The notes: generated by a model not told the origin, from the letters alone. A DNA stretch of 45,338 nucleotides from Corallochytrium limacisporum (GCA_002811645.1 PDIP01000076.1:1-45338); one strand, 5' to 3'; shown: positions 29,022-40,181, numbered from the stretch's first letter. Program-made: numbers and translations.

Positions 29022-32000
29022 TCTTACGTTCTGTTTGTGTAACTTCCAGAAAACTTAAAAGTTTGAGGTCTTGCTGGAGAAGTCAACTGAAATGTGAGAT
29101 CACGTAGTCATAATTACTTCTACCTCTTGACTCAGACTGCTCCCAAGCCAATGCTACGATATGATATTCTAATGGAATTGTTCACTCTGGGACTAAAAGA
29201 TGCTGTCTGGATAGTCCTCAGCACATCAGACTTCTAATCGCCCAATGACTATACGATACATACTATTCCTTACGGTTGACTGTTACCAGCATGTAACTAG
29301 ATTGAGATTGGAAAGCCTTCGCTACTCAAAATACCTGAGCGCATGATCCCAGTTCCAACGCCGGGGAATTATCCTACCAGCATATCATGATACCAACTGC
29401 TAACCGATTTCATCGGCATTCACATACCGCAATCAGAGCTATGAAGTGTGAATGATATTGTTATGGGCCCGTGAGCGTGATGCCTCATACTCACCTTATG
29501 ACTTGGACAAGCCACTCCATTGGGGGTCTCATAGACGAGCGACTGCGTGCCCCCCGGGGGGAGACCCCTGCTTTGCGAGAGTCGCTCGGACTCGAAGGAA
29601 CGAAGGAGGGAAAGAAATGTTTGTTCCAATTTTCGCAATGCAGTTAACAATCCTTCCCCCCTTCCCCCTTCCAACCCCCCTCTCCCCCTTTTCGTTCAGT
29701 AGACAAGGCCGAGCACCTAGGAAAAGAAGGGACACCAGGTGTGGAATGAGTGGTTCCTTTGTCACCTGTTCTCTCCCCCTCTCTCTCGCTCTCTCGCGTT
29801 CTCCTGTCCCTCCTCCCATTGTTCTTATTTCCCCCTCATCCATTCCCGCTTTTCCCTTCCCCTTCGTCTCATCGTCTCTCGTGCTCGGTCAGTCGCTGGT
29901 GTGCGGTCCCCCTTCCCCCCTTGTAGGAGTATCTCTTGGTCCCATACCGAAACCTGATTCATTTTGCATACTTAAAATATGAGAGCATATTCTCCATTCT
30001 CACATTCTTTTTCACTTCTCAGCGTTGGATCATCGAGGTGGGGGACGTACTATGGTCTCCGACAACGGAAGGCTGGGGAGGGATGTACTTGGAAGAAACC
30101 GGGCCGAGAAGAGAAGCTGCTTGCACGGAGGGCACAATGGGCGAAGGAAGGGAGATGGAGTCGAAGGGGGAAGGAGAGGACGAGCAAGGGAATGAGAATA
30201 GTCAAGTGAACAATCCCCCTATCATGCGTACGCAAAATCCATAATATTCTCATTTGGTATCGGTGAGGGTGAATGTATGGGTTTGATAAACGCTGATATT
30301 CTTTTCCTGAAACCTCCCGTCTGCATGGACTCACCCCGTTTTTCTTTTTGCGATTCTCTTTGGTTCTTAGCTCTCTCCCCCCACCCCTTCACCCCGCAGC
30401 CCCCCTCTTCCTCCCCGCTGGATTTAGTTGATGACCCCTCCCGCGGCTTTTATGGGAGAGAAGGCCATTGCTCAGCGATCTGCTTCCACCAATTACTACT
30501 TCCGCCATCTCTCCGGTATTGCGCCCCCTCAGCACCTGTCTTCTTCGGCGCCAGTTTGACGCGTGCGCGGTCGGGAAATGTGGCGCCCCAGCTCCCTTGG
30601 GAGACCTGCGGAGTTCTACGCCTCTCCCTGCTCTCTTGTCTGCCTTACGCCTTCAGTCTGCCATCCGCCAAACCTCTTCGTGCACAGTGTTGGCGATGTT
30701 CTCAATTGTACGTACCATATTTTTGCCACATATTGAACATGTAATGACCACTAGGTTGGATGCTGATGACAAGATTCTTTGTGTGTGCGTGTGTATACAT
30801 CTCACTTACCATCCCCGGAAGCTTGGAAAGTGACATTGCAATGTACTTGCTCATTCAGATTCGGGCAAGCGGATCCATCCACGGTGGTAGGGAGCAGGGG
30901 GAGGGGATCGTAGATATCACAACGAACCCCACCACTGTCACAATACTGAATATATAGAAATTACTGCCAAGATGAGAGTCGAGCCCAATAGTTGCATTGC
31001 ACCTTTCCTTCGACGGTCTGCCAAATTCCTTTGCCAAAGTGGGTCATCAGGAGGAATTGGCCAAGAGCTGAGGTGTCGCATGGAAAGTTTGCAGTACGTT
31101 CAGTACCGTCCGGAGAACCCTCCCTTCGTATCCTTCTCGTTTGTCCCCTGAGCTGACACATACACTTTATTGCCCAAAAGTGCGTGCACTTTACTATGCA
31201 ACGAGTACTATCTATCCACACCTAGGATATCAATTAATAACCAATGCTTCCCATCATTTCCATATCCACGACTAGCATGGCCAATGCGCACAGATGGACA
31301 GCACGTCTGAACGTAAGAGAGTCGCTTTCGATGGCTATTCGACTACTATGACCCGGTATTAAACCATACCCAAGAGAACGAGAGAGGATGGTGGAGATGT
31401 GTCTTCCGGCGAAGCTGTTCATGGATGTCATGATCAGCTATCAAACAAAGATGCTATACATCCTTTTTCCATGCATATTCTTTCTCTGTCAAGTCACGTT
31501 CGATCTAGGCTGGGGCTATTGTCTGATGCGCAGTGGAGTACCGATGACTGCGCCTCCCACAGCGTGGCTTTCCCGTGGCCGGGACTGTTTTTCTCCTTCT
31601 CGAAAAATGTAACGGAAGATTCTCCTCGAGTGTAGTCCTCGGAATTCAAGCGTCTTTGCGATCTCTATTTCCCCACCAGGTATATTAGAAAATTGAATAT
31701 CTGTATCGTTCAAATTGCTGGTCGAAACTGTGAGTACACTTGAAGCAAATCAGTTGCGAGCGGTCCAGTTACAATTTGCAAACATCAACCTCTACGGCTA
31801 AAATCCAGTACGTATGCTTAACCGTCTGTCCGCCTGTGAGATGAGCCGAGAACTTGATGTCGAACATTAAGCTCACCTTCCCCGGAGGACAACAGACTGC
31901 ACTGATTTGCTTCCGCCGATCTGCTGGACGAGAGCATTCCTGTAATCGATTAGTACGTTGACTATTGAGCACTGCTCGACCCTGGACCTCACACGCACTT

Positions 32001-32500
32001 TGCAAAGTTTGCAAAGCGCAGTCGTGGTGCATCGCTGACGGCTCAGAACATATGCACGATCCCTCTTCGGAACCTTATATGGAAACGAACCAATGAATTT
32101 TTTTTCTTGGTTCTCTCTCCTTCTGTCCTCTTCTCTCCTTCGGCGCCCCTATTTGTCAATAGTCTTAGTATTTGAGCGGCTAGACGGATAAGCAACACAG
32201 TTTGGATTCGATGACCGGAGGGGAATAAAGCCATATTGCCCCACTCTCACCCCGTCGGTCGGCCTTTTGCGCGCTGCTTTGTAGTGTCCGTTCTGCAATT
32301 GATCGGAATGCTTGTCTGATCCTTGCCTGTGCTGTGTCCGCTAACGTGCTGCCATAGCCCACTATTCCTACGCGTGTTGTTTCTTGATGAGAGGTCCAGG
32401 TGTGCGGGTCTGGTACAGAATCACGGGAACGGACGAGGGCTTGCTGACTACATCGATATGTCAGAGAAGCTCAGGTACCAACACAAAGTGGAACTTTCTT
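29022..32500. other. Gene-poor region, first half (29.0-32.5 kb)
   Basis: No protein, tRNA or rRNA was recognised on either strand; open frames are short. Contains the pseudoknot-topology inverted repeats at 29523-29588, pyrimidine-rich tracts at 29640-29900 and 30370-30420, and a purine-rich stretch at 30090-30190. The first ~100 bp contain CTCACATTTCAG and TTCTCCAG on the - strand, acceptor-like sequences upstream of the Cys-rich receptor ATG. Confidence 0.45.
29523..29588. repeat. Interleaved inverted repeats (pseudoknot topology) with C6G6 core
   Basis: Two perfect inverted repeats are interleaved: GGGGTCTC (29523-29530) pairs with GAGACCCC (29561-29568), and CGAGCGACT (29536-29544) pairs with AGTCGCTCG (29580-29588). 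The order 1-2-1'-2' is that of an H-type pseudoknot if transcribed. A CCCCCCGGGGGG palindrome (29550-29561) lies between and competes for part of stem 1'. Confidence 0.6.
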
Positions 32501-33544
32501 TAGGGCAGTAAGTCTTATACCACGTCAACTCACATCATCCATCCATTGATCGGCCGGTGAAACCTGTATGTCCCCTTGCCCCGTACAATCTACAACGGGG
32601 CACGGAATAAAACAAGATCTAGGAAACGTTTTTGCAAACGCGTTGCCACTTTCCAATTGTGCTTTGTTTTATCCCACTCTCGGCTCAAATCTTCCACCTT
32701 TTGGTTCTCACAAGATTTCTATTGCACATGACGGATAAACCCAGAGACATACATACTGGTTGTGAAACGAAAGCCACGTGTTTTCGGTTTGTTGTGATAT
32801 GGAACACTCAGGGGTAGATTTCGACTCACTGCAACACCCCCAGTATCAGTCTATCGGAGGTCGGTGGTTAGTTAGTCGAAAAGAGTTGACTGTTCCTCCT
32901 GGCTTTCGTCGTTATTGCACCTTCTACAAAGGGCGGGTAATTTTTCAACTGTTGTATGTTGTCTATGACTCTCTGCGGGGCTGGGAGTTGTTGGTTGTCG
33001 CCTGCACTGTTGGCAATGTGGGCTGGAGTCCACAAATTCGCTTTGTTTTGTGATCTGGGTGAGGCCTCGTCACCTACTTTTTCGTTTGTCCTTGGAAATT
33101 TTCTGCTTTTCATCTGCTGACGCGATCCCCAACCGAGAGCCCTTGAAATACAGCAAAAACTTCCCTGTCAGTTTCGGAAAACATGAGCAACCGCAATACG
33201 TCCAATCACTGGGCTCCAGTCATTTTTTTGGATCCCCGACCAACCATGACAATATTCTTTGCCTTTCGCTATTTGTCATCGCTTGGATTCTCTGTGACCG
33301 GGGACGCCCGTCCCACACACGAGCGTCTCTCCCAATAGAAATCGCATTATGTTGAATGAAGAATACATTACGGACCCACTTGCTCACGTCGATGAGTGAG
33401 TATCCTCGGGGATCATTTTTTTGTACACTATCCCCAAAGGTGGTGCCCCACTTTCCGTGATCCCCCTTCTGCTTTCTTTCTTTCTTTTTCTTTTGAATCT
33501 CACAGTAGAGGAAGTGGAGAGCAAGGCAATTTTCAAAACTTAGC

Positions 33545-33592
33545 AATGATGATGATGACGATGATGCACGATGATGACGACGATGAGACGAA
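33545..33592. repeat. (GAT/GAC)n trinucleotide-like repeat
   Basis: Degenerate GAT/GAC units in an otherwise mixed intergenic sequence. Confidence 0.8.
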
Positions 33593-35669
33593 GATTCTTA
33601 CATTGCATTCATCCACATAAACGGATGAGGAGAAGGTCTCCGGGGGCCCCAAGCCACCATCGTTTTCTTGAATAAGAAAATAGGTGAAGTAGATGATACA
33701 AAAAAACCCTCAACAAATTGGGCACCATCGTCGCTCAGTGGTTTCCTTGCGTTGGTGGTCAACCGGTGTCTGGTACTACCACTTTGCCTTTTGGGGCAAG
33801 CATACTCTCCAATTTGTTTACAGGACCTTCTCCATGTACGCGAATCAACGTATCAATTGCGATGCAAAACAAGAAAGGACATCCATCTATTAAAGTACAC
33901 AGAGAGGGCCCCCGGCGGCTGGGGCCGCCGTGGAATGCGAGGTTTTTGGACAAAAATGTCGTCGATCACTAGTCAACGGTAGTGTCGGCATGCCATTGAG
34001 CACCAAGCCAAACAGCATTTTTGTCCCTTTATTGCCCTCTGGCTACAAGTTTGGAACATGGATGTTGAGGAGTATCATGCAAGTGCGTCCGGGGAGTGTA
34101 TGAGGATGATAGATGGTGCACTACTTCAATTGGAAAGGGAGGTTGTCGAGCCCCACCCACATGCTGCGGTAACGGGTTATTAAGTCCATTGGCATACGTC
34201 CAGATATTTGAACAAGTCGAGAAATACTAGAATTCGCAGTTCATAACTCTCTCACTCACTCTACCTGGCAAGGGCAAAGCAGAGCATTGACTGCTACGAA
34301 CAGATTGGCAGGATGGAAGTGAAGAGCATCGTCAGCGCCTTTGCTTACGTATCCAGAAGCAAATGTGATACGTATGAGGCAGGCATCACATTCCGACAGC
34401 CCACACATACAAACGCATCACTGATGATCCCTGGAACGTAGCGGGGTAGAAGGAAAGAACCGAAGAAGCCCTCTGCGTTTTGCGGATGTTTGTGTCCTTG
34501 TCTCTTTTGTTCCTCACGCCCTCGTCATTACTCAGAGGCAGGCTTACCCAAAAAGTTGACGCATCGATCTCGAACTAGAGAGTAGTTTTAGCAACAAAAG
34601 ATTTACAGAACAGCTTCCCATGTGTCTGTTGAGAGCTCTTGACTTTTCTGGGTAATACCCCGCATGCAGTGGGATCCAGGTGCGATCAGGTACCATGCCG
34701 ATTCCGCGTCAATGGTGCGGCAAAGTGAGAGTTGCTTAGCCTCCTACCGACATCAAAACCTTCTCAGAATTGATTAGAACGTTCACCTGTCCGCCTCTAC
34801 GCTTCTCCGCTAGCTGCGCTCCCTGTCATGTTCAGGGAGGTGCATTTCAAGAGTCCCCAAATTAAGACAGCGCAACAAACTTCACCCGTCCAAGACATTC
34901 CAACCTGCTTATTTCGCTCTAGAGACTTCGATCAATCTGCGGGACAAGGAAATAATATCAGTGAAAAATTTTCTGCGTAGCGTAGATGGCCACAGACATT
35001 TTCCACAAATGTTTTTGGAACATATTGCTGTTCTTCGTGTGTGCTGATTCCGGGCTCTGGTAAGACCCAAGCTGTGCACTTGTTTACCTATATCCGGAGA
35101 AGCCGTGCCAATGATCGACACCTGCGCCGCAGCCAATCACTGTCCAAGGTTTGCTGATCCTCTACAACGTCGGAATGTTGGACAGGCTTGGTGGAGAACC
35201 GCGCGCGTGATGCACCAGATGCCCTTCGAATAGGTCAACAAATGGCTGTAAACCCCTGACATTTGTATAGTGCTGTGTTGGTGTGTCAATCTGTGGCTAG
35301 AAATATCTACAACGTGCTGCATTCTCAGAATGAAACTGCGGTTCTGACAACGATTTGGATAGAAAGTCATACGTAGATGAAGTCGTGTGTACCAAAAGGA
35401 TCTCTTCAGAACCATAAAGGATGCATGCAGTCGTCTTAAAGGAGCCTATGATCACCTCATTTGTGACATGCCGGAGAATGCTGTATGATGTTCACTCCTC
35501 TTCAGTTTGGAACTGGGGAGTTGAGGGGATGCCTGGTAGGAGAATGGAGGCGCCAAGAGGAGACTGCAGATCAACGGTTCCCAAATATAGGCCCCCGTTT
35601 CCAGCACAACGAGCACAGCCGTCAAAAAAAGTAATATTAATTTTTAAATACACAGACGGTACCATACAA

Positions 35670-35697
35670 CAAACCCCCCCCCCGGGGGGGGGGTTTG
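35670..35697. repeat. 28-bp perfect palindrome CAAA-C10-G10-TTTG
   Basis: Ten C followed directly by ten G, flanked by CAAA and TTTG, giving a perfect 28-bp palindrome about 280 bp upstream of POLD2. It can form a GC-only hairpin or cruciform on either strand. Confidence 0.9.
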
Positions 35698-35784
35698 ACT
35701 TTTCGCGCGCACCGCCAACAGCGCAACCTTGAAATCGCCCTCGCTCTCGCTTTGGCTCGGTCGGCGCCGGTCTCCGGCGGCCAC

Positions 35785-35816
35785 CTCCCCTTGGGGAGCC
35801 CCCAACGTTTGGGGGG
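35785..35816. repeat. Adjacent GC stem-loops
   Basis: CTCCCC-TT-GGGGAG (35785-35798) is followed immediately by CCCCC-AACGTT-T-GGGGG (35799-35815), two near-perfect inverted repeats side by side. Confidence 0.7.
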
Positions 35817-35824
35817 TGGCTGGG

Positions 35825-35860
35825 GGATTAGGTCAGACAGCTCAGGATTAGGTCAGACAG
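35825..35860. repeat. 16-bp tandem duplication GGATTAGGTCAGACAG
   Basis: Two exact copies (35825-35840 and 35845-35860) separated by four bases, 118 bp upstream of the POLD2 ATG. Confidence 0.9.
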
Positions 35861-35921
35861 CCCCGCGATGTTCACGAATTCTAGGAGGTGGGTTGGGTAC
35901 TTCGGGCGGCGTGTTCGCCGA

Positions 35922-35936
35922 TGTATTCTGTTCCAG
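35922..35936 (+). other. Candidate 3' splice acceptor in the POLD2 5' UTR
   Basis: TATTCTGTTCCAG ending at 35936, 41 bp before the POLD2 ATG, resembles a pyrimidine-rich splice acceptor. No donor was assigned. Confidence 0.3.
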
Positions 35937-35977
35937 ATCATAAATTAAGTAGAACAAAGATAAAAACACAATAAATT

Positions 35978-37504
35978 ATGCCGGGAATAGCTACACGGGA
36001 AGACTTTGGCAGCTCATTTCCTGGAACATTCCTTCGGGAGCCCAACAATGAGGAGGTTGCACATGGGATCGAGCCACTGGTTCGATTTACGTCTGGTCTC
36101 ACCATTGAAAAGGAAAGATTTCGGGTTGACAACCGGATGTCTGGCGAGCAGTATGCCATGCTTTACTTTATTCGCCTGAAGCTGATGATCAAGAACGGAC
36201 TGAAGCAAGCCGCCCTCGATCGCTGGGGCTCGGAACTTGACACGGTCAAGATCAGCAAAGTGTCAGAAACCAGTAAATGCATCGTTATCGGTACGGTGTA
36301 TAAACAGATGGAAAAGAAACCTTCCGTACTAGATGAATTTGCAGACGGCAAGGCCAAGGCACTTGCAGAGGCAAATGCAAAGGAACCCAAGCATGTCTCC
36401 GTTGAAACTGACCATTTGATCTTGGAGGACGAAAGTGGTCGTTGCACCTTAAGTGGCAATGTTCCCGTCGGTGAGGTGGTGACCGGAATAGTTATGGCAG
36501 CAAAGGGTGAAGAAGATGACGAAGGTTATTTTCATGTGGAGGACTACTGCTTCGTTGGTGTCCCCAGCCGCGACGGTGAAGATGAGAGTGCCATGGCAGT
36601 GGATTCCTCCGCTGTCGTCGATGAAGATGACTTTGAAGCTGATGATCACGATGATGACCCTTTACTATGCCTTATCAGTGGCATTGAAGTCAACGGACGC
36701 AATGATCTCAATGGTCTGGCATACCAGGCTTTCCATGAGTGGCTCAGTGGGTACCTTGGGGGAGAAAAATCGACAAAGTTGGCATCAAGGGTCTGCCGTG
36801 TAGCCATTCTGGGGAATCTGTTTCATCGCGACGGTGACTTCAAACCGAACTATCTGTTTGGAGAGAATCGTGGCAAGCGCCTACCGCCGATCGACGACCT
36901 AAAGGACTGCGATACCATCCTGCAGGAAATGGTTAGTCAGTGCCCTGTACTTGTGATTCCCGGAGCGAATGACCCATCCGGGTTCAACATGCCTCAGCAA
37001 CCCATTCACTGGTGCCTGTTCCCGAAAACTGCTCGCTTCAACTCCTTTTCGTCCGGTCCTAATCCTACACTATGTACCATCACTCAGGAAGAGAACGAAA
37101 AGAAGAGCCAGGGAGCCAACGGCGTGGCGAAACAGGTGACTGCGCTGTTTACCAGTGGACAAACTGTCGATGACATTTACAAGTACGTTGAGACCGATGA
37201 TCGCCTAGAGATTGCCTGCAACACTTTGAAGTGGGGCCACATTGCGCCTACCATGCCCGACACACTGCAATCATATCCCTACCAGAAGGATGATCCCTTT
37301 ATTCTTGACACCTTGCCACATCTGTACTGCGTCGGAAACCAATCCGAATATGGGTCTCGTTTAGTTAAGAATTCCAGGGACCAGGCCTGTCGTGTCATAA
37401 TGGTACCCCGCTTCGCAATCACTGGAACAGCAGTTCTGGTCAATCTGCGCACCCTGAAGAGCAGGAGCATGACGTTCTTCCAGAGTGTTGGAGAACGTGA
37501 ATGA
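35978..37504 (+). CDS. POLD2: DNA polymerase delta small subunit (POLD2/Cdc1)
   Basis: A 508-residue homologue of the DNA polymerase delta B-subunit, which bridges the catalytic subunit POLD1 and POLD3 at the replication fork. The N-terminal conserved block (QYAMLYFIRLKLM, residues 58-70), the OB-fold strands (CIVIGTVYKQM from about 101) and HVEDYCFVGVP are all recognisable, followed by an acidic linker (about 195-225). The C-terminal calcineurin-like phosphodiesterase domain, catalytically dead in this family, includes VIPGANDPSGFNMPQQPIH, FTSGQTVDDIYKYV, HIAPTMPDTLQSYPY and DPFILDTLPHLYCVGNQ. Length is close to the human protein (about 470). The ATG is preceded by an A-rich leader with A at -3. 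The CDS is intronless. The 3' end converges on the clathrin adaptor gene, with 155 bp between stops. Confidence 0.97.
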   Translation: MPGIATREDFGSSFPGTFLREPNNEEVAHGIEPLVRFTSGLTIEKERFRVDNRMSGEQYAMLYFIRLKLMIKNGLKQAALDRWGSELDTVKISKVSETSKCIVIGTVYKQMEKKPSVLDEFADGKAKALAEANAKEPKHVSVETDHLILEDESGRCTLSGNVPVGEVVTGIVMAAKGEEDDEGYFHVEDYCFVGVPSRDGEDESAMAVDSSAVVDEDDFEADDHDDDPLLCLISGIEVNGRNDLNGLAYQAFHEWLSGYLGGEKSTKLASRVCRVAILGNLFHRDGDFKPNYLFGENRGKRLPPIDDLKDCDTILQEMVSQCPVLVIPGANDPSGFNMPQQPIHWCLFPKTARFNSFSSGPNPTLCTITQEENEKKSQGANGVAKQVTALFTSGQTVDDIYKYVETDDRLEIACNTLKWGHIAPTMPDTLQSYPYQKDDPFILDTLPHLYCVGNQSEYGSRLVKNSRDQACRVIMVPRFAITGTAVLVNLRTLKSRSMTFFQSVGERE

Positions 37505-37659
37505 GTTGTTAATGATGTCTATATGTAATCAAAACCATGTTACAAATACAATTATTTTGCTCAGATGTGATGGATGTGTTCAAATAGAATGTTGTGTGGA
37601 AAGCGCTTACTCGAAGGTTAGATGCATTCGCTGGTGCACGCGATGCTGTTGTGAAAAGT

Positions 37660-39495
37660 CTAGATGGAACCAAAGGGATCATTGGGATCGATCTTGTTGG
37701 CGGCCTGTGATTGCTGCTGTTGCTGGTTCTGGTTGTAACCTCCTCCCACGTTTCCGTACCCGCCCATACTCTGCATCCCACTGCCCATGTTGCCGTAGCC
37801 TCCAGCCATGCTCTGCTGTCCGAAGCCACCACCATAGCCGCCCATGGACTGCTGAGGCTGCTGCTGCTGGCTCATGAAAGGGTTGTAGCTTTGTGGCTGC
37901 TGGGGCATGTTACCGTAGCCCCCAAAAGCCTGCTGCTGCGGTACCATCTGTTGCTGCTGCTGCATGAAAGGGTTCACACTGGCAGGTCCATGGTTACCCA
38001 TGCCGCCCTGCATCATAGGGTTTACGCTGCTGTAGGCACCGAAAGATTGCGGTGGTTGCTGCTGCTGTTGCTGCTGACCGAAAGGATTTGCCGCTTGCTG
38101 CTGGTTACTTGCAAAGGGATTGCTGGTACTTCGATTGCCATCAATGGAGCTGTCCAGTATCGACGACGATGCGGTAGGTGCAGGTACAGTCTGTTGTTTG
38201 GGTGCCTGGACCGTGAACGCATCAAGGCTGCTTCCCGTAGCCCGAGCAGGATTGGTGTTCTGAGCAGGTGATGAACTAGCACCGAATGGTGAGGAATCGC
38301 CAAATGGGTTCTGGTTGGAGGCCTGTGCTGTATACGGAGCAGCACCACCGCTGCCCCTGGTGGATGCGAAAGGATCGTTGTTTCCATTCGATGCGAAGGG
38401 ATCATTGCTCTGTGCAGGGGCCGGTTGCCCGCTCTGTACACTTGGGCCGTCACTAAATTCATCTCCCCAATTAATTTGCGGACCCCCCTGAGGATTGTTA
38501 CCGAAGCTTTCTCGTAGTTGGCTAGCACCATCGCGAGCCTGAGTAGCGGACACTTCAATCTGACGCTTGACTGACTCCAACGTGGGCGGTTCCTTACCCC
38601 CTTCAATGGCCGCTACATGAGTTTTGAGCGTGACAAGCAAGTCACGGGGAGCGGTGGTAATGTCACGTACTTCCTCGGGTGCTTCCTTTTCGAACGTACG
38701 AATACCCTTGAGCTCGATAAAGTCGATAGATCGCTGGTTATTTTCCATCAGAAACTCGTATACCTTGATGACGCGCTTGCATTCATCGGTGCTCATCTTG
38801 AAGAAGTCTTCTAACAGGCTGAGTAGCATGACGTTAAGGCTGATGTAGAGCTTCGCCAGATCCCGAGCACAATTAACTAGAATGGCACTGATGATGACGT
38901 TGTTGACATCAGCACCTTGGGGCTCCATTTCCAAAAGAGCCCTCATCACTGGTAGCACTTCCTCTGCGTCCTGCAGAATCTTTGTCGTGCTCATCTCCCC
39001 AACGGACTTCACAAGTTTCCTATCCCGGGCGTAGTCGTAGCCAATCACACGCACTGTGGCAATACGCTCCTCAACGTAGGTTGCGAGGCGCCTGACATAG
39101 CGAGACATGGTGCCAGCCTGAAGGTCACTCTTATCTGCAAACTTGCTAAGACGGAAGGACACAGGAGCCTTGGTGCACTCCGCAATGAAGCGATCATGGC
39201 CTACCTTGAGAAGAATCTGCAGCAGTGCCAAAGCCTTCATAACGACAACCCAGTTCTTCTCCTTCAAGCGTTTCTCGATCTGTTTGAACATTTCTGAACT
39301 GGCTTCACGGTTACTGCTGACGTCGCGAAGATACAATACATGCTTTGGTTTGGGAGGCTCCTCCGTTCGGCGAGTAGCCTTCACCACAGCCGTTTGAACA
39401 GGATCACCACTGACACCGACGACGGCAATTTTGTTCTTGAATCCATCGCGAGTGGAGTTGAGGAAAGACTTACCTTGGAAGTCCCGGTACGACAT
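37660..39495 (-). CDS. PICALM: AP180/PICALM-type clathrin assembly protein (ANTH domain)
   Basis: A 611-residue endocytic adaptor that binds PI(4,5)P2 through its ANTH domain and recruits clathrin and EH-domain partners at the plasma membrane. The ANTH domain spans roughly residues 8-300. The lipid-binding motif is visible as KATRRTEEPPKPKH (39-52), followed by the helical bundle (WVVVMKALALLQILLKVGHDRF, then ERIATVRVIGYDYARD). The tail is Gln/Asn/Gly-rich and carries five NPF motifs (EH-domain ligands) and three DPF motifs (AP-2 appendage ligands), the last three residues from the C-terminal NDPFGSI. No clear clathrin box was found. The start is the ATG at 39495 in a good context (ACCGCCATG). 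The frame continues 38 codons upstream to a TTG, but that stretch contains an acceptor-like CTGAC...CTACAG and is probably 5' UTR. Confidence 0.93.
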   Translation of the reverse strand: MSYRDFQGKSFLNSTRDGFKNKIAVVGVSGDPVQTAVVKATRRTEEPPKPKHVLYLRDVSSNREASSEMFKQIEKRLKEKNWVVVMKALALLQILLKVGHDRFIAECTKAPVSFRLSKFADKSDLQAGTMSRYVRRLATYVEERIATVRVIGYDYARDRKLVKSVGEMSTTKILQDAEEVLPVMRALLEMEPQGADVNNVIISAILVNCARDLAKLYISLNVMLLSLLEDFFKMSTDECKRVIKVYEFLMENNQRSIDFIELKGIRTFEKEAPEEVRDITTAPRDLLVTLKTHVAAIEGGKEPPTLESVKRQIEVSATQARDGASQLRESFGNNPQGGPQINWGDEFSDGPSVQSGQPAPAQSNDPFASNGNNDPFASTRGSGGAAPYTAQASNQNPFGDSSPFGASSSPAQNTNPARATGSSLDAFTVQAPKQQTVPAPTASSSILDSSIDGNRSTSNPFASNQQQAANPFGQQQQQQQPPQSFGAYSSVNPMMQGGMGNHGPASVNPFMQQQQQMVPQQQAFGGYGNMPQQPQSYNPFMSQQQQPQQSMGGYGGGFGQQSMAGGYGNMGSGMQSMGGYGNVGGGYNQNQQQQQSQAANKIDPNDPFGSI

Positions 39496-39582
39496 GGCGG
39501 TATATTTTAGAAATGATTTTGTATATGATGTCCCGACCTTTACACGAAGTGCATAGTGTGTTGTTTGCAGTCCTTGATGGCC

Positions 39583-39602
39583 CTGTAGAATATAAATGTC
39601 AG
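39583..39602 (-). other. Candidate branch point and 3' splice acceptor, clathrin adaptor 5' UTR
   Basis: On the - strand the sequence reads CTGAC, a T-rich stretch, then CTACAG ending at 39583. This is a canonical branch-point plus acceptor arrangement, 87 bp upstream of the ATG at 39495. Confidence 0.45.
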
Positions 39603-40148
39603 GGAGCAATGCATGCTTTAGTCAGCATCCCAATGATTGCACTCTTAACGAGTCCAAACTTGATATAGCAACCCGATTCCCTACCATTGTATCATTTTTC
39701 GTAAAATTGGTGTGGCGGCTCAATGCCTGCCAGCATTTCCTCCTTGCCCTGTGGCTTCACCATTTCAGACCATGACACGCCGCCGCTCCTTGGGGGCCCG
39801 CAAGCACCGCCGCCTTGCCCCGTGGGGGCCCTTCCAGCTCTGCAAGAAGCACTCTCCGCTCGGAAGAAAACGCATACTGTCCTTCCGTACCCCACCCACG
39901 TACCTTTAAAATCTCCAGCCGATGTGTGTCCGGACCCGCCCATTTCGCATACAACGGCGGTGTGGGAGTACGTTGATGCTGGTGGTGTGGAATGTTTCTC
40001 ATTGGGTCGTGTGTATTTTGGATGACTTATATTTTTTACTGGACGAACAGACCACATAGCGAAGTGCGACATGAGGAGTGGTTCATGTTTTTCTTATATT
40101 ATTGGACTATGGTGCGGTAATTGTTCACTTCACAGAGGGGAGCAAAGG

Positions 40149-40181
40149 GTGTGTGTGTGCGTGTGTGTGTGTGTGTGTGTG
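40149..40181. repeat. (GT)n microsatellite
   Basis: About 16 GT units with a single GC interruption. Confidence 0.9.

Larger units (their letters stand above)
32501..35977. other. Gene-poor region, second half and POLD2 upstream flank
   Basis: No gene supported. Contains a GAT/GAC-rich repeat at 33545-33592, a GC hairpin at 33913-33930, a 28-bp perfect palindrome at 35670-35697, GC stem-loops at 35785-35816 and a 16-bp tandem duplication at 35825-35860. The last 300 bp probably include the POLD2 promoter. Confidence 0.45.

Noticed and set aside
31273-31310. TAGCATGGCC...TGCGCA stretch resembling part of U6 snRNA
   Set aside because: The invariant ACAGAGA box and the rest of U6 are absent, so the similarity is judged accidental.
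33733-33745. CGCTCAGTGG, resembling a tRNA A box
   Set aside because: The consensus purine is missing and no matching B box follows.
39496-39609. 38-residue N-terminal extension of the clathrin adaptor
   Set aside because: Starts at a TTG and contains an acceptor-like sequence; the conserved ANTH start fits the ATG at 39495.
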